A stretch of 21,391 nt of DNA from Planctomycetia bacterium (lineage in GTDB: Bacteria > Planctomycetota > Planctomycetia > Gemmatales > Gemmataceae), in NCBI GenBank assembly GCA_022616395.1, contig JAKEEV010000658.1, forward strand, positions 1-21,391, written 5' to 3'. This document shows, one piece after another, positions 1-7,169 of this stretch (its first letter is position 1; the number at the start of each line of letters is the position of its first letter). The notes beneath the pieces were generated by a model that worked only from the letters and a program-made list of their open reading frames with translations, did no database searches and had not been told where the DNA came from. The position numbers and the translations under genes were made by a program.

Positions 1-156
1 CACATTCTGGAGCAACCGGTTGATTGCATCGGCTACCATCGCCGCCTTCGTCTGCCCGCCTCCGCCAACGAACGGCTCACCCATCGACCTGGACTGATCG
101 ATGAGAAACAACAGACAGGCCGGGTTGGTTCGACTGATCTGGGCACTGTAGGGCAT
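1..156 (-). CDS. VWA-domain protein, 5' end only (partial at window edge)
   Basis: The first 52 codons of a minus-strand gene run off the left edge. The translation begins MPYSAQISRTNPACLLFLID and continues QSRSMGEPF. The hydrophobic strand followed by D-Q-S-R-S fits the DxSxS metal-ion-dependent adhesion site of von Willebrand factor A domains. The MPYSAQISRTNP opening is typical of a planctomycetal VWA family whose usual motif is DQSGSM, so Arg replaces the usual Gly here. The ATG at 154-156 is supported by an in-frame TAA at 172-174; no clear Shine-Dalgarno sequence was seen. No signal peptide is visible, so it is probably cytoplasmic. Such proteins bind partners through a Mg2+-dependent site, but the partner is unknown. 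The gene is incomplete in this window. Confidence 0.8.
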   Translation of the reverse strand, partial: MPYSAQISRTNPACLLFLIDQSRSMGEPFVGGGGQTKAAMVADAINRLLQNV

Positions 157-200
157 GACCGACTGGAGTGTTTAGATGTCGGAGCCTGAGACAACGGTTG

Positions 201-672
201 TCATCCACGATAGCGATTCTCGGCGCCGACTCCAGAGTGTTCTGGTCTCCTGTTGCGCGGGTATTCGATCTGGCCCAGCTTGTTGACGGGGTAATCGCCA
301 TGCTCGCCGATGAGCAGGACGGTGTCACAGGCGAGTGCCTTGCCGCCAAGCGTGAGGGCTTCGCGGATCGTCTTGTGGATGGGGATCTTGAACTTGCGGG
401 CGACCTCGTCGGTCCGGTCCCCTTCGGGCACCCGCTGGTCTGCGTAAAAGGACATGACATCCATGCCCGGATCGACGATCTTTCCGTTGAAGAGGTACGG
501 CTGGAGAAAGTTCTCCAGGATGTTTTGCGCGTGCGAGCGGTGCCGGAACACGGTGTAGATGGCGGCCACCTTGAGGTGCCGGGGAGCGGGATCAGCGCTC
601 CACAGGTCCGGCCCGAATACGGCAGCGGCGGATGCGCCAGAAGCGATCGGCGGGAAAGCGTATTCGTGACAC
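201..672 (-). pseudogene. Decayed fragment of a Tat-exported planctomycetal protein family
   Basis: An open frame from about 569 to the TGA at 201-203 encodes KVAAIYTVFRHRSHAQNILE and later EALTLGGKALA and LLIGEHGDYPVNKLGQ. From memory this matches the N-terminal part of a planctomycetal hypothetical family of roughly 300 or more residues. The match stops after IEYPRNR and the frame ends about 15 codons later, so most of the C-terminal part is absent. Upstream, in the same frame, lies GASAAAVFGPDLWSADPAPR, which resembles the second half of a secretion leader. The first half, LSRRSLLA, lies in a neighbouring frame, so one base seems to have been lost near 636-641. No ATG was found at the 5' end; a GTG near 569 exists but lies inside the conserved core. 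The product function is unknown. Two lesions make a remnant likelier than a short real gene. The extent given is approximate. Confidence 0.65.
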
Positions 673-760
673 GTTCTCGCGAGCCAAAAGGATTGCCTTT
701 GTTGTACGATCCTTGCTGCGGGTCAGGTCGCGTCGATACTGTCTTCTTTTTGGTCCCACT

Positions 761-766
761 GGAGGG
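761..766 (+). promoter_or_regulatory. Ribosome binding site of the SMP-30 gene
   Basis: GGAGGG lies six bases before ATG 773-775 and three before ATG 770-772. Spacing favours the second ATG. The frame is open upstream to 632, but that stretch has no recognisable protein content. Confidence 0.6.
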
Positions 767-772
767 CGGATG

Positions 773-1789
773 ATGACCATCAACCGTCGAACGTTTCTCG
801 CCGCGGGCGGCGCGGTCGGCATTTCTGCCGCTGTGCCTCGCGTGCGAGCGGACTGGCAGCCGAGTCAGCGCTACCCGGACCCGCTTATCAAGATCATCGA
901 CCCGAGTTTCGCCAAGTACCGCCTGAACCTCGCCAAGGTCGAGCGGATCGCCACCGGCATGCGGTGGGCCGAAGGCCCTGTCTGGTTCGGGGATGGCCGA
1001 TTCCTCTTGTGGAGCGACATCCCCAACAACCGCATGATGCGCTGGGACGAGGAGACCGGAGCGGTGAGCGTTTTCCGCAAGCCGGCTAACAACTCCAACG
1101 GCAACACACGCGACCGGCAAGGGCGACTGCTGACTTGCGAACACGACGCCAGGAGGGTAACCCGCACCGAGTACGACGGCGCGATCACCGTCATCGCCGA
1201 CAAGTTCGATGGCAAGCCGCTCAACTCGCCGAACGATGTCGTGTGCAAGAGCGATTGCTCGGTCTGGTTCACCGACCCGCCGTTCGGCATCCTCGGCCAC
1301 TACGAGGGGCACGCCGCCAAGCCGGAGTTGCCGACGAACGTGTACCGGTGGGATCCGAAGTCCGGGAAGCTGGCGGTTGTGGCGGGAGATGTGGACCGGC
1401 CGAACGGTCTGGCGTTCTCGCCGGACGAGTCGAAACTCTACATCGTCGAGGCCGGCGTCACCCCGCGCGTGATCCGCGCTTATGACGTGACCGACGGCAC
1501 GCGGTTGGGCAAGGGTCGCGTCCTGACCACCGCTGAGGAGAAAGGCACGCCTGACGGCCTGCGCGTGGATGTGGACGGCAACCTGTGGGTCGGCTGGGGC
1601 ATGGGCGCGGAGGGACTCGACGGGGTGGCGGTGTTCAACCCGGCCGGGAAGCTGATCGGCCGCATCGACCTGCCGGAGCGATGCGCGAACGTGTGCTTCG
1701 GCGGCCTGAAGCGCAACCGGCTGTTCATGTGCGGGAGCACGTCGGTGTACTCGCTGTTCGTGAACACGCAGGGCGTCGCCGGGGGGTGA
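773..1789 (+). CDS. SMP-30/gluconolactonase/LRE family enzyme, Tat-exported
   Basis: This is a 338-residue six-bladed beta-propeller of the SMP-30/gluconolactonase family, whose members are metal-dependent lactonases or hydrolases acting on sugar lactones. The N-terminus MTINRRTFLAAGGAVGISAA has a twin-arginine motif (NRRTFL) and a hydrophobic stretch, so export by Tat is likely. Expected metal ligands are visible: Glu67 in WAEGP, Asn154 in SPNDVV, Asn211 in PNGLAFSPDE and Asp261 in PDGLRVD. The length is normal and the C-terminus (SVYSLFVNTQG) looks complete. The start follows a good GGAGGG; ATG 770 would add one Met. It stands alone on the plus strand, convergent with the beta-helix gene and separated from it by the repeat element at 1796-2031. 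The exact substrate cannot be inferred. Confidence 0.92.
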   Translation: MTINRRTFLAAGGAVGISAAVPRVRADWQPSQRYPDPLIKIIDPSFAKYRLNLAKVERIATGMRWAEGPVWFGDGRFLLWSDIPNNRMMRWDEETGAVSVFRKPANNSNGNTRDRQGRLLTCEHDARRVTRTEYDGAITVIADKFDGKPLNSPNDVVCKSDCSVWFTDPPFGILGHYEGHAAKPELPTNVYRWDPKSGKLAVVAGDVDRPNGLAFSPDESKLYIVEAGVTPRVIRAYDVTDGTRLGKGRVLTTAEEKGTPDGLRVDVDGNLWVGWGMGAEGLDGVAVFNPAGKLIGRIDLPERCANVCFGGLKRNRLFMCGSTSVYSLFVNTQGVAGG

Positions 1790-1830
1790 AGCCGCGAAGT
1801 AGGTGCCCTGAGCTTGAGCGGCACCAGATC

Positions 1831-1854
1831 GTAGACATCATGCTTTGCGTGATG
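1831..1854 (+). repeat. REP-like unit A
   Basis: A GTAG head is followed by the imperfect palindrome CATCATGC-TTT-GCGTGATG, with one T:G wobble pair. It differs from unit C at two of 24 positions. Confidence 0.7.
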
Positions 1855-1863
1855 GTTTTCAGT

Positions 1864-1887
1864 GTAGTCCTCACGCTCCGCGTGATG
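1864..1887 (+). repeat. REP-like unit B
   Basis: A GTAGTCC head is followed by the hairpin TCACGC-TCC-GCGTGA. It is an exact 24-base inverted copy of unit D (1974-1997). Confidence 0.75.
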
Positions 1888-1906
1888 TGTCTTTCTCTTC
1901 TTCATA

Positions 1907-1930
1907 GTAGTCATCACGCTTTGCGTGATG
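1907..1930 (+). repeat. REP-like unit C
   Basis: A GTAGT head is followed by the perfect hairpin CATCACGC-TTT-GCGTGATG (8-bp stem, 3-nt loop). It differs from units B and D at three of 24 positions, two of them in the loop. Confidence 0.75.
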
Positions 1931-1956
1931 GTCGCGACCGCAGCCAAGACAATAAC

Positions 1957-1973
1957 CCGCCGCTTCGCGGCGG
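1957..1973. repeat. GC-rich perfect hairpin next to REP-like unit D
   Basis: CCGCCGC-TTC-GCGGCGG forms a 7-bp stem with a 3-nt loop and abuts unit D without a gap. It shares the stem-length and triloop design of the units but lacks the GTAG head. Confidence 0.6.
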
Positions 1974-1997
1974 CATCACGCGGAGCGTGAGGACTAC
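1974..1997 (-). repeat. REP-like unit D (inverted)
   Basis: This is the minus-strand copy, identical over 24 bases to unit B. Its GTAG head reads from 1997 to 1994. Units B and C facing D give the inverted pairing typical of BIMEs. Confidence 0.75.
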
Positions 1998-2075
1998 TAT
2001 GAAGCCCGCCTCGGCTCGCGGCACCTACTTCAACCGGGGCATCGACTCCAGTGCTGAAACGTCGGCCCCTTCGGA

Positions 2076-4130
2076 TCACTTTCCCGGCGGGCCGCCGAAC
2101 AGCGGGATGCGGCCGTCGACACCGACGCGCCAGGTCTTCGCGTCGAAGGGAATGGCCCCGATGTCTGGTTTGTCTGCGTCCGACGCGCGCAGCGGGTCAG
2201 GCCACTTCTCCGGGATCGGCTGACCGGCGTCGATGGCCGCGCTGCCCTTCGTTAGGCGAAGGTCGGAAGCCTCGTTCACGTCTTCCGGAAGTTTCATGAA
2301 CTTCGGGTCCGCGACAATGTCGTTTGTGGTCCATCCTGGCTCGTAGAACTCGCGGCTCGCCTTGAACAGCGGAGAGGCTCGGAGTTTCGCGAACGGGTTC
2401 GCCTTGCCGGTCGGCCCCTCCTTCATCCCCCAAAGGATGTTGCCGCCTTCACGCAGGCGGAACGCCTCCTTGCCGAGGATCACCGCGCCGGGCACGCGGT
2501 CGGCTTGCACGAACAGGTTGTTGAACACGTCTCGCTCGGAATTGCGGAAACCCACCGCGCCGAGGCCGAAGAGGAAGTAGTTGCGAAAGACCGGCTCCTG
2601 CCGCAGGAACGTGTTGTGGTACACGCGCATCACCGCGTGCGTCGGGCCGCCGTGGTCGCTGATGAGATGGCCCTCCGCTCTCAAATACGAACCGGTCGCG
2701 TCGGGTTCGCTTGGCAAGTGGTAGTAGACACCGGCGCGCTGGTCGAAGACGTTGCGATAGACGTACACGCCCGAATCCGCGTCGTGATCCACCGGCGATT
2801 CGTCCTTGTCGATCTCGTGCTGCTGGAACACACCGAGGCACGCCCCGATGCGGTTGTGATGAACGTGGATCGTGTGCCAGCGGAGTTTCGCTCCACACTC
2901 CAGGCCGTCGTCGTTGAAGTTGTCCACGAAGTTGTGATGGAAGCGGAGGTTCTTCGCGAACCGGAAGAACGCGAAGTCGTGGTCGTCGGTGAACTCGCAG
3001 TTGGCGAACTCGATGTCCTCGTTCACTGGCTGGTTGTTCTGCAACACGATCTGATAGCTCGCTGTTCCACGATACTTCATGTGGGCACGGCCCGACCACG
3101 GAGCAGCCAGCCCGCGAAACGCCGAGTGCGTGACGCGGATGGTCTTCGACGCGTTCACCAAGAGCGCTGGGAAGCCCCCGTGGACGCTCAGGTGATCGAG
3201 GTGAATGCTCTCCGAACCGTAGACGTGAATCATCGGGCTGCCGGTCGCGCCGCGAAGCACCAATCCTTCAATGCGAACGTGCTTGATGCCGCTGATTCGC
3301 AACACGTCGTCGCCGAAGCCGACCGCGACGACCAGCGGTAACTTGCGGGGATCAGTTTCTCCTCGGTAAGCACGGTTACCCAACCCCGCGAGCTTGTGGT
3401 GGGCAAGCCGGATGTGAATGCGGTTCGTCTCGCGGTTGAACCACATCCCCGGCCCGCAATACACCTCCCCGCCCTTCTTGTCCTTCTGCCAGAGTTCGTT
3501 GGTTGACCGCAGGTCCGCCGCCGTGCGGTAACCGTGTAACGGGACGAGCGAATCCGCGAAGTGCCCGAGCGCAATGGGTCGCTCGTCTTCGATCCCCCAC
3601 ATTGGCTCCCAGGACGCGGGGAGGAACTGATGAGGAACCTTGCGGTCGCCGGCGTGCGGATAGGTCTTCGTGGAGACGAACTCATCCGGCTTACCACCCT
3701 TGAACGGCTCCCAACTCGTCGCGGGGGATTCGAGGAACTCCTTCAGGCCGCCGTCGAGCACGGCGAGTTCGTTCGGGTACGAAGCGATGACGATTGGCGC
3801 TTCCGGCGAACCGGAGCGCGTCAGGTAAACCTTTTCGTGGTAGACGCCGCCTCGCAGGTAGAGCGTGTCGCCCGGCTTGAGTCGCTGAACGCCGTACTGA
3901 ACCGACTTCCATGGCTTCTCCTTCGACCCGTTATTGGCGTTGTCGCCCCGAACTGCGTCCACGAAGTACGCCGGGCCTTGTGTGAGAGGGCGAGCAACCG
4001 GCGCCGGGAGCGGGCGCTGGGCCGGGTGAGATGACACCTTCGGCTCAGCCGCGAGCGAAGCGACCGGCAGTAGCAACGCGAGCGCGATGACCAGAGCGCT
4101 CACTCGGGGAAGCAGCGTGTTTACGTCCAC
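2076..4130 (-). CDS. Secreted right-handed parallel beta-helix protein
   Basis: This 684-residue protein begins with a Sec-type signal peptide (about residues 1-28, ending LPVASLAAEP). Near residues 55-100 is the segment YFVDAVRGDNANNGS, then KPWKSVQYGVQRLKPGDTLY and LRGGVYHE, the usual opening of DUF1565/NosD-like beta-helix proteins. The middle has repeated short strands of helix turns (HVRIEGLVLRGA, IHLDHLSVHGG, IHVHHNRIG). The end has the familiar closing turn GSAAIDAGQPIP and PDIGAIPF. This fold is common in pectate lyases, alginate epimerases and other polysaccharide-active enzymes; no catalytic set is evident, so the substrate is unknown. The GTG start at 4128-4130 has GGGAG eight bases upstream; the nearby ATG at 4136-4138 is out of frame and quickly stopped. 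It is the third gene of the minus-strand group starting at 6584. Confidence 0.88.
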   Translation of the reverse strand: MDVNTLLPRVSALVIALALLLPVASLAAEPKVSSHPAQRPLPAPVARPLTQGPAYFVDAVRGDNANNGSKEKPWKSVQYGVQRLKPGDTLYLRGGVYHEKVYLTRSGSPEAPIVIASYPNELAVLDGGLKEFLESPATSWEPFKGGKPDEFVSTKTYPHAGDRKVPHQFLPASWEPMWGIEDERPIALGHFADSLVPLHGYRTAADLRSTNELWQKDKKGGEVYCGPGMWFNRETNRIHIRLAHHKLAGLGNRAYRGETDPRKLPLVVAVGFGDDVLRISGIKHVRIEGLVLRGATGSPMIHVYGSESIHLDHLSVHGGFPALLVNASKTIRVTHSAFRGLAAPWSGRAHMKYRGTASYQIVLQNNQPVNEDIEFANCEFTDDHDFAFFRFAKNLRFHHNFVDNFNDDGLECGAKLRWHTIHVHHNRIGACLGVFQQHEIDKDESPVDHDADSGVYVYRNVFDQRAGVYYHLPSEPDATGSYLRAEGHLISDHGGPTHAVMRVYHNTFLRQEPVFRNYFLFGLGAVGFRNSERDVFNNLFVQADRVPGAVILGKEAFRLREGGNILWGMKEGPTGKANPFAKLRASPLFKASREFYEPGWTTNDIVADPKFMKLPEDVNEASDLRLTKGSAAIDAGQPIPEKWPDPLRASDADKPDIGAIPFDAKTWRVGVDGRIPLFGGPPGK

Positions 4131-4138
4131 GGTTTCAT

Positions 4139-4143
4139 CTCCC
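4139..4143 (-). promoter_or_regulatory. Ribosome binding site that decides a GTG start
   Basis: GGGAG on the minus strand lies eight bases before GTG 4130-4128. It supports GTG as the start of the beta-helix gene, because no in-frame ATG precedes the signal peptide. Confidence 0.5.
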
Positions 4144-4149
4144 GTCTGG

Positions 4150-4184
4150 AATCAGTGATCAGTGATCAGTCATCAGTAATCAGT
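4150..4184 (+). repeat. Tandem heptamer array, five NATCAGT units
   Basis: Five contiguous 7-base units read AATCAGT, GATCAGT, GATCAGT, CATCAGT, AATCAGT. Only the first base of each unit varies. Intergenic heptamer arrays of this style (STRR-like) are known from cyanobacteria and, as I recall, occur in planctomycetes. Confidence 0.75.
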
Positions 4185-4202
4185 TGAAGACTGAGCCAAG
4201 TC

Positions 4203-4228
4203 ACTGGTTACTGATGACTGATTACTGA

Positions 4229-4230
<2 letters not shown>
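4203..4230 (-). repeat. Inverted heptamer array overlapping the esterase stop codon
   Basis: Four units of the same family lie in inverse orientation (plus strand ACTGGTT, ACTGATG, ACTGATT, ACTGATT). With the left array they form a perfect 15-bp inverted repeat, 4165-4179 against 4208-4222, with a 28-nt loop. The last unit overlaps the TAA stop (4229-4231) of the upstream esterase. A transcript hairpin could attenuate read-through into the beta-helix gene. Confidence 0.7.
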
Positions 4231-5092
<862 letters not shown>

Positions 5093-5177
5093 GATTTTTA
5101 CCCTGAGAGGAGAGGGTTGCTTGAACCGACGACGCAACAATTCCTGAGGCGATTTCAAGCCCGATTCGTGGTTCGGT

Positions 5178-6584
5178 TCACACGATGCCCTTGATGACCT
5201 TTCCCTCGACGAGAGTGAGCCGTTCGCGGCGGCCGAGGTGAGGGAATGTCAACTGCTCCTGGTCGAGTCCGAGTTGGTGGAGCATCGTGGTGTGAACGTC
5301 GCGAACGTGGTACGGCTCCTCGACCGCGCGCAGCCCGATGGCATCAGTGGCGCCGACCGCTTGCCCGCCCTTAATTCCGCCACCGGCCAGCCACATCGTG
5401 AATCCGAGATTGTGGTGATCGCGGCCCACCCCGTCCTGAGCTTCCGGCGAACGGCCGAACTCCCCGCCCCACACCACGAGCGTCGAATCGAGCAACCCAC
5501 AGCGCTTCAAGTCGGTGAGAAGCCCCGCGACTGGCTTGTCGGTCTGACCCGCCATGCGCTTGTGATTTTCCTCGATGTCCTTGTGGGCGTCCCACTGCAA
5601 GTTCCCCGGCCCGCCACCACTGACCACGACCACAAACCGCACTCCCTTCTCCACCAACCGCCGAGCAAGCAGGCACCGGCGACCATAGTCGTCGGTCGGC
5701 TTCGTCCCGACCCCGTAGAGGTCGAGCGTTTCCTTCTTCTCCTTCGTGAGATCGAACAGTTCCGGAGCCTCGGTCTGCATCTTGAACGCGAGGTCATACG
5801 AGCGGATGCGCGCTGCGAACTCATCGTCTTCGGCATCATTCACTTCGTTCAGGGCGCGGATCAGTTTGACTGTCTTCTGTCGCTCTTCTGGAGTCACGCC
5901 TGGAGGAAGTTCCAGATTGCGGATCGGTCGCGGGCCACTGCCGAGCATCGTGGGCTGATACACCGCGGGCAGGAAGCCGTTGGAGTACATCGGCTGTCCC
6001 GCTTCGAGCGCACCGTGCGGGTCGGGCATGACGACGTAACTCGGCAGCGACCGGCTTTCCGAGCCGAGGCCGTAGACGACCCACGAGGCCATGCTCGGGA
6101 ACCCCGGCACCACGCGCCCGCTGAACAACTCGTACTGAGCCGCGGAGTGAACCACCTTGTCGCAGTGGCACGACCGGACCACGGCGATGTCGTCGATGCA
6201 CTTCGCGGTGTGCGGGAACAGGTCGGATACTTCAATTCCGCTTTTGCCGTGCTTTGCAAACTTGCGGGCGGAGCCGAGCAGCTTCGCTCCCTTCTGCACG
6301 AATTGATACTTCGCTTCGCCGAACTCCGCCGGCCGCTCTTGGCCGTGAAGCTTGTTCAAGAGTGGCTTGGGGTCGAACGTGTCGATATGACTCGGACCGC
6401 CGGCCATGAACAGGAAGATGACGCTCTTCGCCTTTGGCGCAAAGTGAGGCTTCTTCGGTGCCAGCGGATCTTCCGGCGCGCTGCGAGCGCCTTCGGCGAA
6501 CAGCGAGGTCAGCGCGAGCGCCCCGAACCCGCCGAACGCCTCGGTGAAGAACTCTCTTCGAGAGAATGCGGAACTGAACACCAT
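5178..6584 (-). CDS. DUF1501 family protein, Tat-exported (copy 1)
   Basis: This 468-residue protein belongs to DUF1501 (PF07394), an expanded planctomycetal family related to the alkaline phosphatase/sulfatase superfamily. The N-terminus carries a twin-arginine motif (SRREFF, residues 8-13) and a hydrophobic segment to about residue 36. The hallmark MAGGPSHIDTFDPKP is at about 60-74 with His66 and Asp68. Later family landmarks are WGGEFGRSP, GRDHHNLGFTMWLAGGG and the closing VHTTMLHQLGLD. ATG 6584 is preceded by GAGG with an eight-base spacer; an upstream in-frame extension to 6659 has no protein-like features. DUF1501 genes normally sit directly downstream of a DUF1549/DUF1553 partner. That partner is upstream on this strand, but 585 bases away. 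The biochemical role is unproven; degradation of sulfated or complex organics is often suggested. Confidence 0.93.
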   Translation of the reverse strand: MVFSSAFSRREFFTEAFGGFGALALTSLFAEGARSAPEDPLAPKKPHFAPKAKSVIFLFMAGGPSHIDTFDPKPLLNKLHGQERPAEFGEAKYQFVQKGAKLLGSARKFAKHGKSGIEVSDLFPHTAKCIDDIAVVRSCHCDKVVHSAAQYELFSGRVVPGFPSMASWVVYGLGSESRSLPSYVVMPDPHGALEAGQPMYSNGFLPAVYQPTMLGSGPRPIRNLELPPGVTPEERQKTVKLIRALNEVNDAEDDEFAARIRSYDLAFKMQTEAPELFDLTKEKKETLDLYGVGTKPTDDYGRRCLLARRLVEKGVRFVVVVSGGGPGNLQWDAHKDIEENHKRMAGQTDKPVAGLLTDLKRCGLLDSTLVVWGGEFGRSPEAQDGVGRDHHNLGFTMWLAGGGIKGGQAVGATDAIGLRAVEEPYHVRDVHTTMLHQLGLDQEQLTFPHLGRRERLTLVEGKVIKGIV

Positions 6585-6635
6585 TGTCCGGGCCTCGCGT
6601 CGAGTGGATACGCAGCCGGAAGTGGGTTCGGTTTT

Positions 6636-6670
6636 GATTCCACATTCCGAACTCCGCACTCCCCATTTCC
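6636..6670 (-). repeat. Degenerate tandem heptamers (five CAYTCCG-like units)
   Basis: Plus-strand units are GATTCCA, CATTCCG, AACTCCG, CACTCCC and CATTTCC in perfect 7-base register, so the minus strand reads as GGARTG-type heptamers. They lie 52 bases upstream of the DUF1501 start, in its probable leader. The period matches the array at 4150-4184 but the motif differs. Confidence 0.5.
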
Positions 6671-6833
6671 CAAGTCATACCAGATCGGGTTGATTGTTTG
6701 TTGTGTTGTGTCAGAGACGGGCGGATCAGCGCTCGCGTCTGAGGGAGCGACGTTTCCCTCCCCCCGCCACCCCCTGTTTTCTTCCCCCTCGCTTTCGCCC
6801 ATGTTTTGTGGGGTTTGCTGCGTATTGAGTAGG

Positions 6834-6900
6834 GGCCAGGTGGCCTTTATGTCGAGCATTTGCTGCATTTCGTGGGGTTTATAAAGGCCACCCACTGGCC
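6834..6900. repeat. Long inverted repeat (12-bp stem plus 5-bp outer arms)
   Basis: GGTGGCCTTTAT (6839-6850) is perfectly inverted as ATAAAGGCCACC (6881-6892) around a 30-nt loop. Beyond a 3-nt bulge on the right, outer arms GGCCA (6834-6838) and TGGCC (6896-6900) also pair. There is no T-run on either side, so a simple intrinsic terminator is unlikely. It could be a small mobile-element relic or an RNA structure. Confidence 0.6.
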
Positions 6901-6905
6901 TCGAT

Positions 6906-6949
6906 GCCTGACGCTTGCCTGACGCTTGGTTTGCGCTTGGTTGGGGGTT
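6906..6949 (+). repeat. 11-base tandem repeat, four units
   Basis: Two exact copies of GCCTGACGCTT (6906-6916 and 6917-6927) are followed by GGTTTGCGCTT and a more degraded GGTTGGGGGTT. The repeat begins six bases after the inverted repeat. Confidence 0.55.
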
Positions 6950-6998
6950 TGCCGGCGAGCAGGAAGGTCGGTCCGGCGTGCCGGTTCCTTCTACCTCC

Positions 6999-7026
6999 AG
7001 TATGCCCTATAATGTACAAAAGTCAA
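6999..7026 (-). promoter_or_regulatory. Possible sigma-70-type promoter toward the DUF1501 gene
   Basis: On the minus strand TTGACT (7026-7021) and CATACT (7004-6999) are separated by 16 bases, matching the -35/-10 consensus at five and four of six positions. Transcription would enter a leader of about 400 bases before the DUF1501 start. A plus-strand TATAAT at 7008-7013 is also present, but no plus-strand gene follows. Confidence 0.3.
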
Positions 7027-7169
7027 GTACCCAATTGGATTTGCGGAACCCGCTGTCTCCGGTGTTCCCCTTCGCCCGGCGTGGTTATCCCCTGGCTTTG
7101 ACTGTTGGTTCAGGCGAAGCCAGACACCGCCGGAACGAAACTGCGGAAACGAATCCATGCGATTGCGTA

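Larger units (their letters stand above)
1796..2031. repeat. 236-bp composite repeat element (BIME/MITE-like) with 12-bp terminal inverted repeats
   Basis: The ends are perfect inverted copies: GAAGTAGGTGCC at 1796-1807 and GGCACCTACTTC at 2020-2031. Inside are three direct and one inverted copy of a 24-bp GTAG-headed palindromic unit plus a separate GC-rich hairpin. It fills nearly all the space between two convergent genes (stops at 1789 and 2078), the usual site of REP/BIME sequences. No convincing coding frame was seen. It may be a REP cluster mobilised by a REP-associated transposase, a MITE, or a bidirectional terminator; no transposase lies in the window. Confidence 0.75.
6585..7169. 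other. 585-bp repeat-rich intergenic region
   Basis: Both flanking genes are on the minus strand and no recognisable protein was found in any frame. The stretch holds a degenerate heptamer array (6636-6670), a 6-bp hairpin GAGGGA/TCCCTC (6741-6760), a pyrimidine-rich tract (6753-6800, 48 bases with five purines), a long inverted repeat (6834-6900), an 11-base tandem repeat (6906-6949) and a possible minus-strand promoter (6999-7026). It probably combines the 3' end of the DUF1553 transcript with a leader for the DUF1501 gene. Confidence 0.6.

Noticed and set aside
170..235. IAIVDDNRCLRLRHL in a minus-strand frame, resembling the start of a response regulator receiver domain
   Set aside because: Only about eight residues match and no further receiver sequence follows before the VWA gene, so chance is likelier than a remnant.
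77..1312. Long minus-strand open frame (411 codons) across the pseudogene and SMP-30 gene
   Set aside because: It lies antisense to a well-supported SMP-30 gene, has no family resemblance, and is an out-of-frame reading of high-GC DNA. Its LSRRSLLA stretch was used only as evidence for the frameshifted leader.
2505..3341. Plus-strand open frame of 278 codons opposite the beta-helix gene
   Set aside because: It is a repetitive Val/Glu/His-rich antisense translation typical of high-GC codon shadowing, and no ribosome binding site was noted.
6753..6800. Pyrimidine-rich tract as a triplex or regulatory element
   Set aside because: It is striking (48 bases, five purines), but there is no mirror symmetry or link to a gene that would support a function.
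5238..6884. Plus-strand open frame of 548 codons opposite DUF1501 copy 1
   Set aside because: It is the antisense of a clear DUF1501 gene, with low-complexity His/Arg/Val-rich translation and no motifs.
7008..7013. Perfect plus-strand TATAAT
   Set aside because: No plus-strand gene lies downstream and no good -35 was found 16-18 bases upstream.
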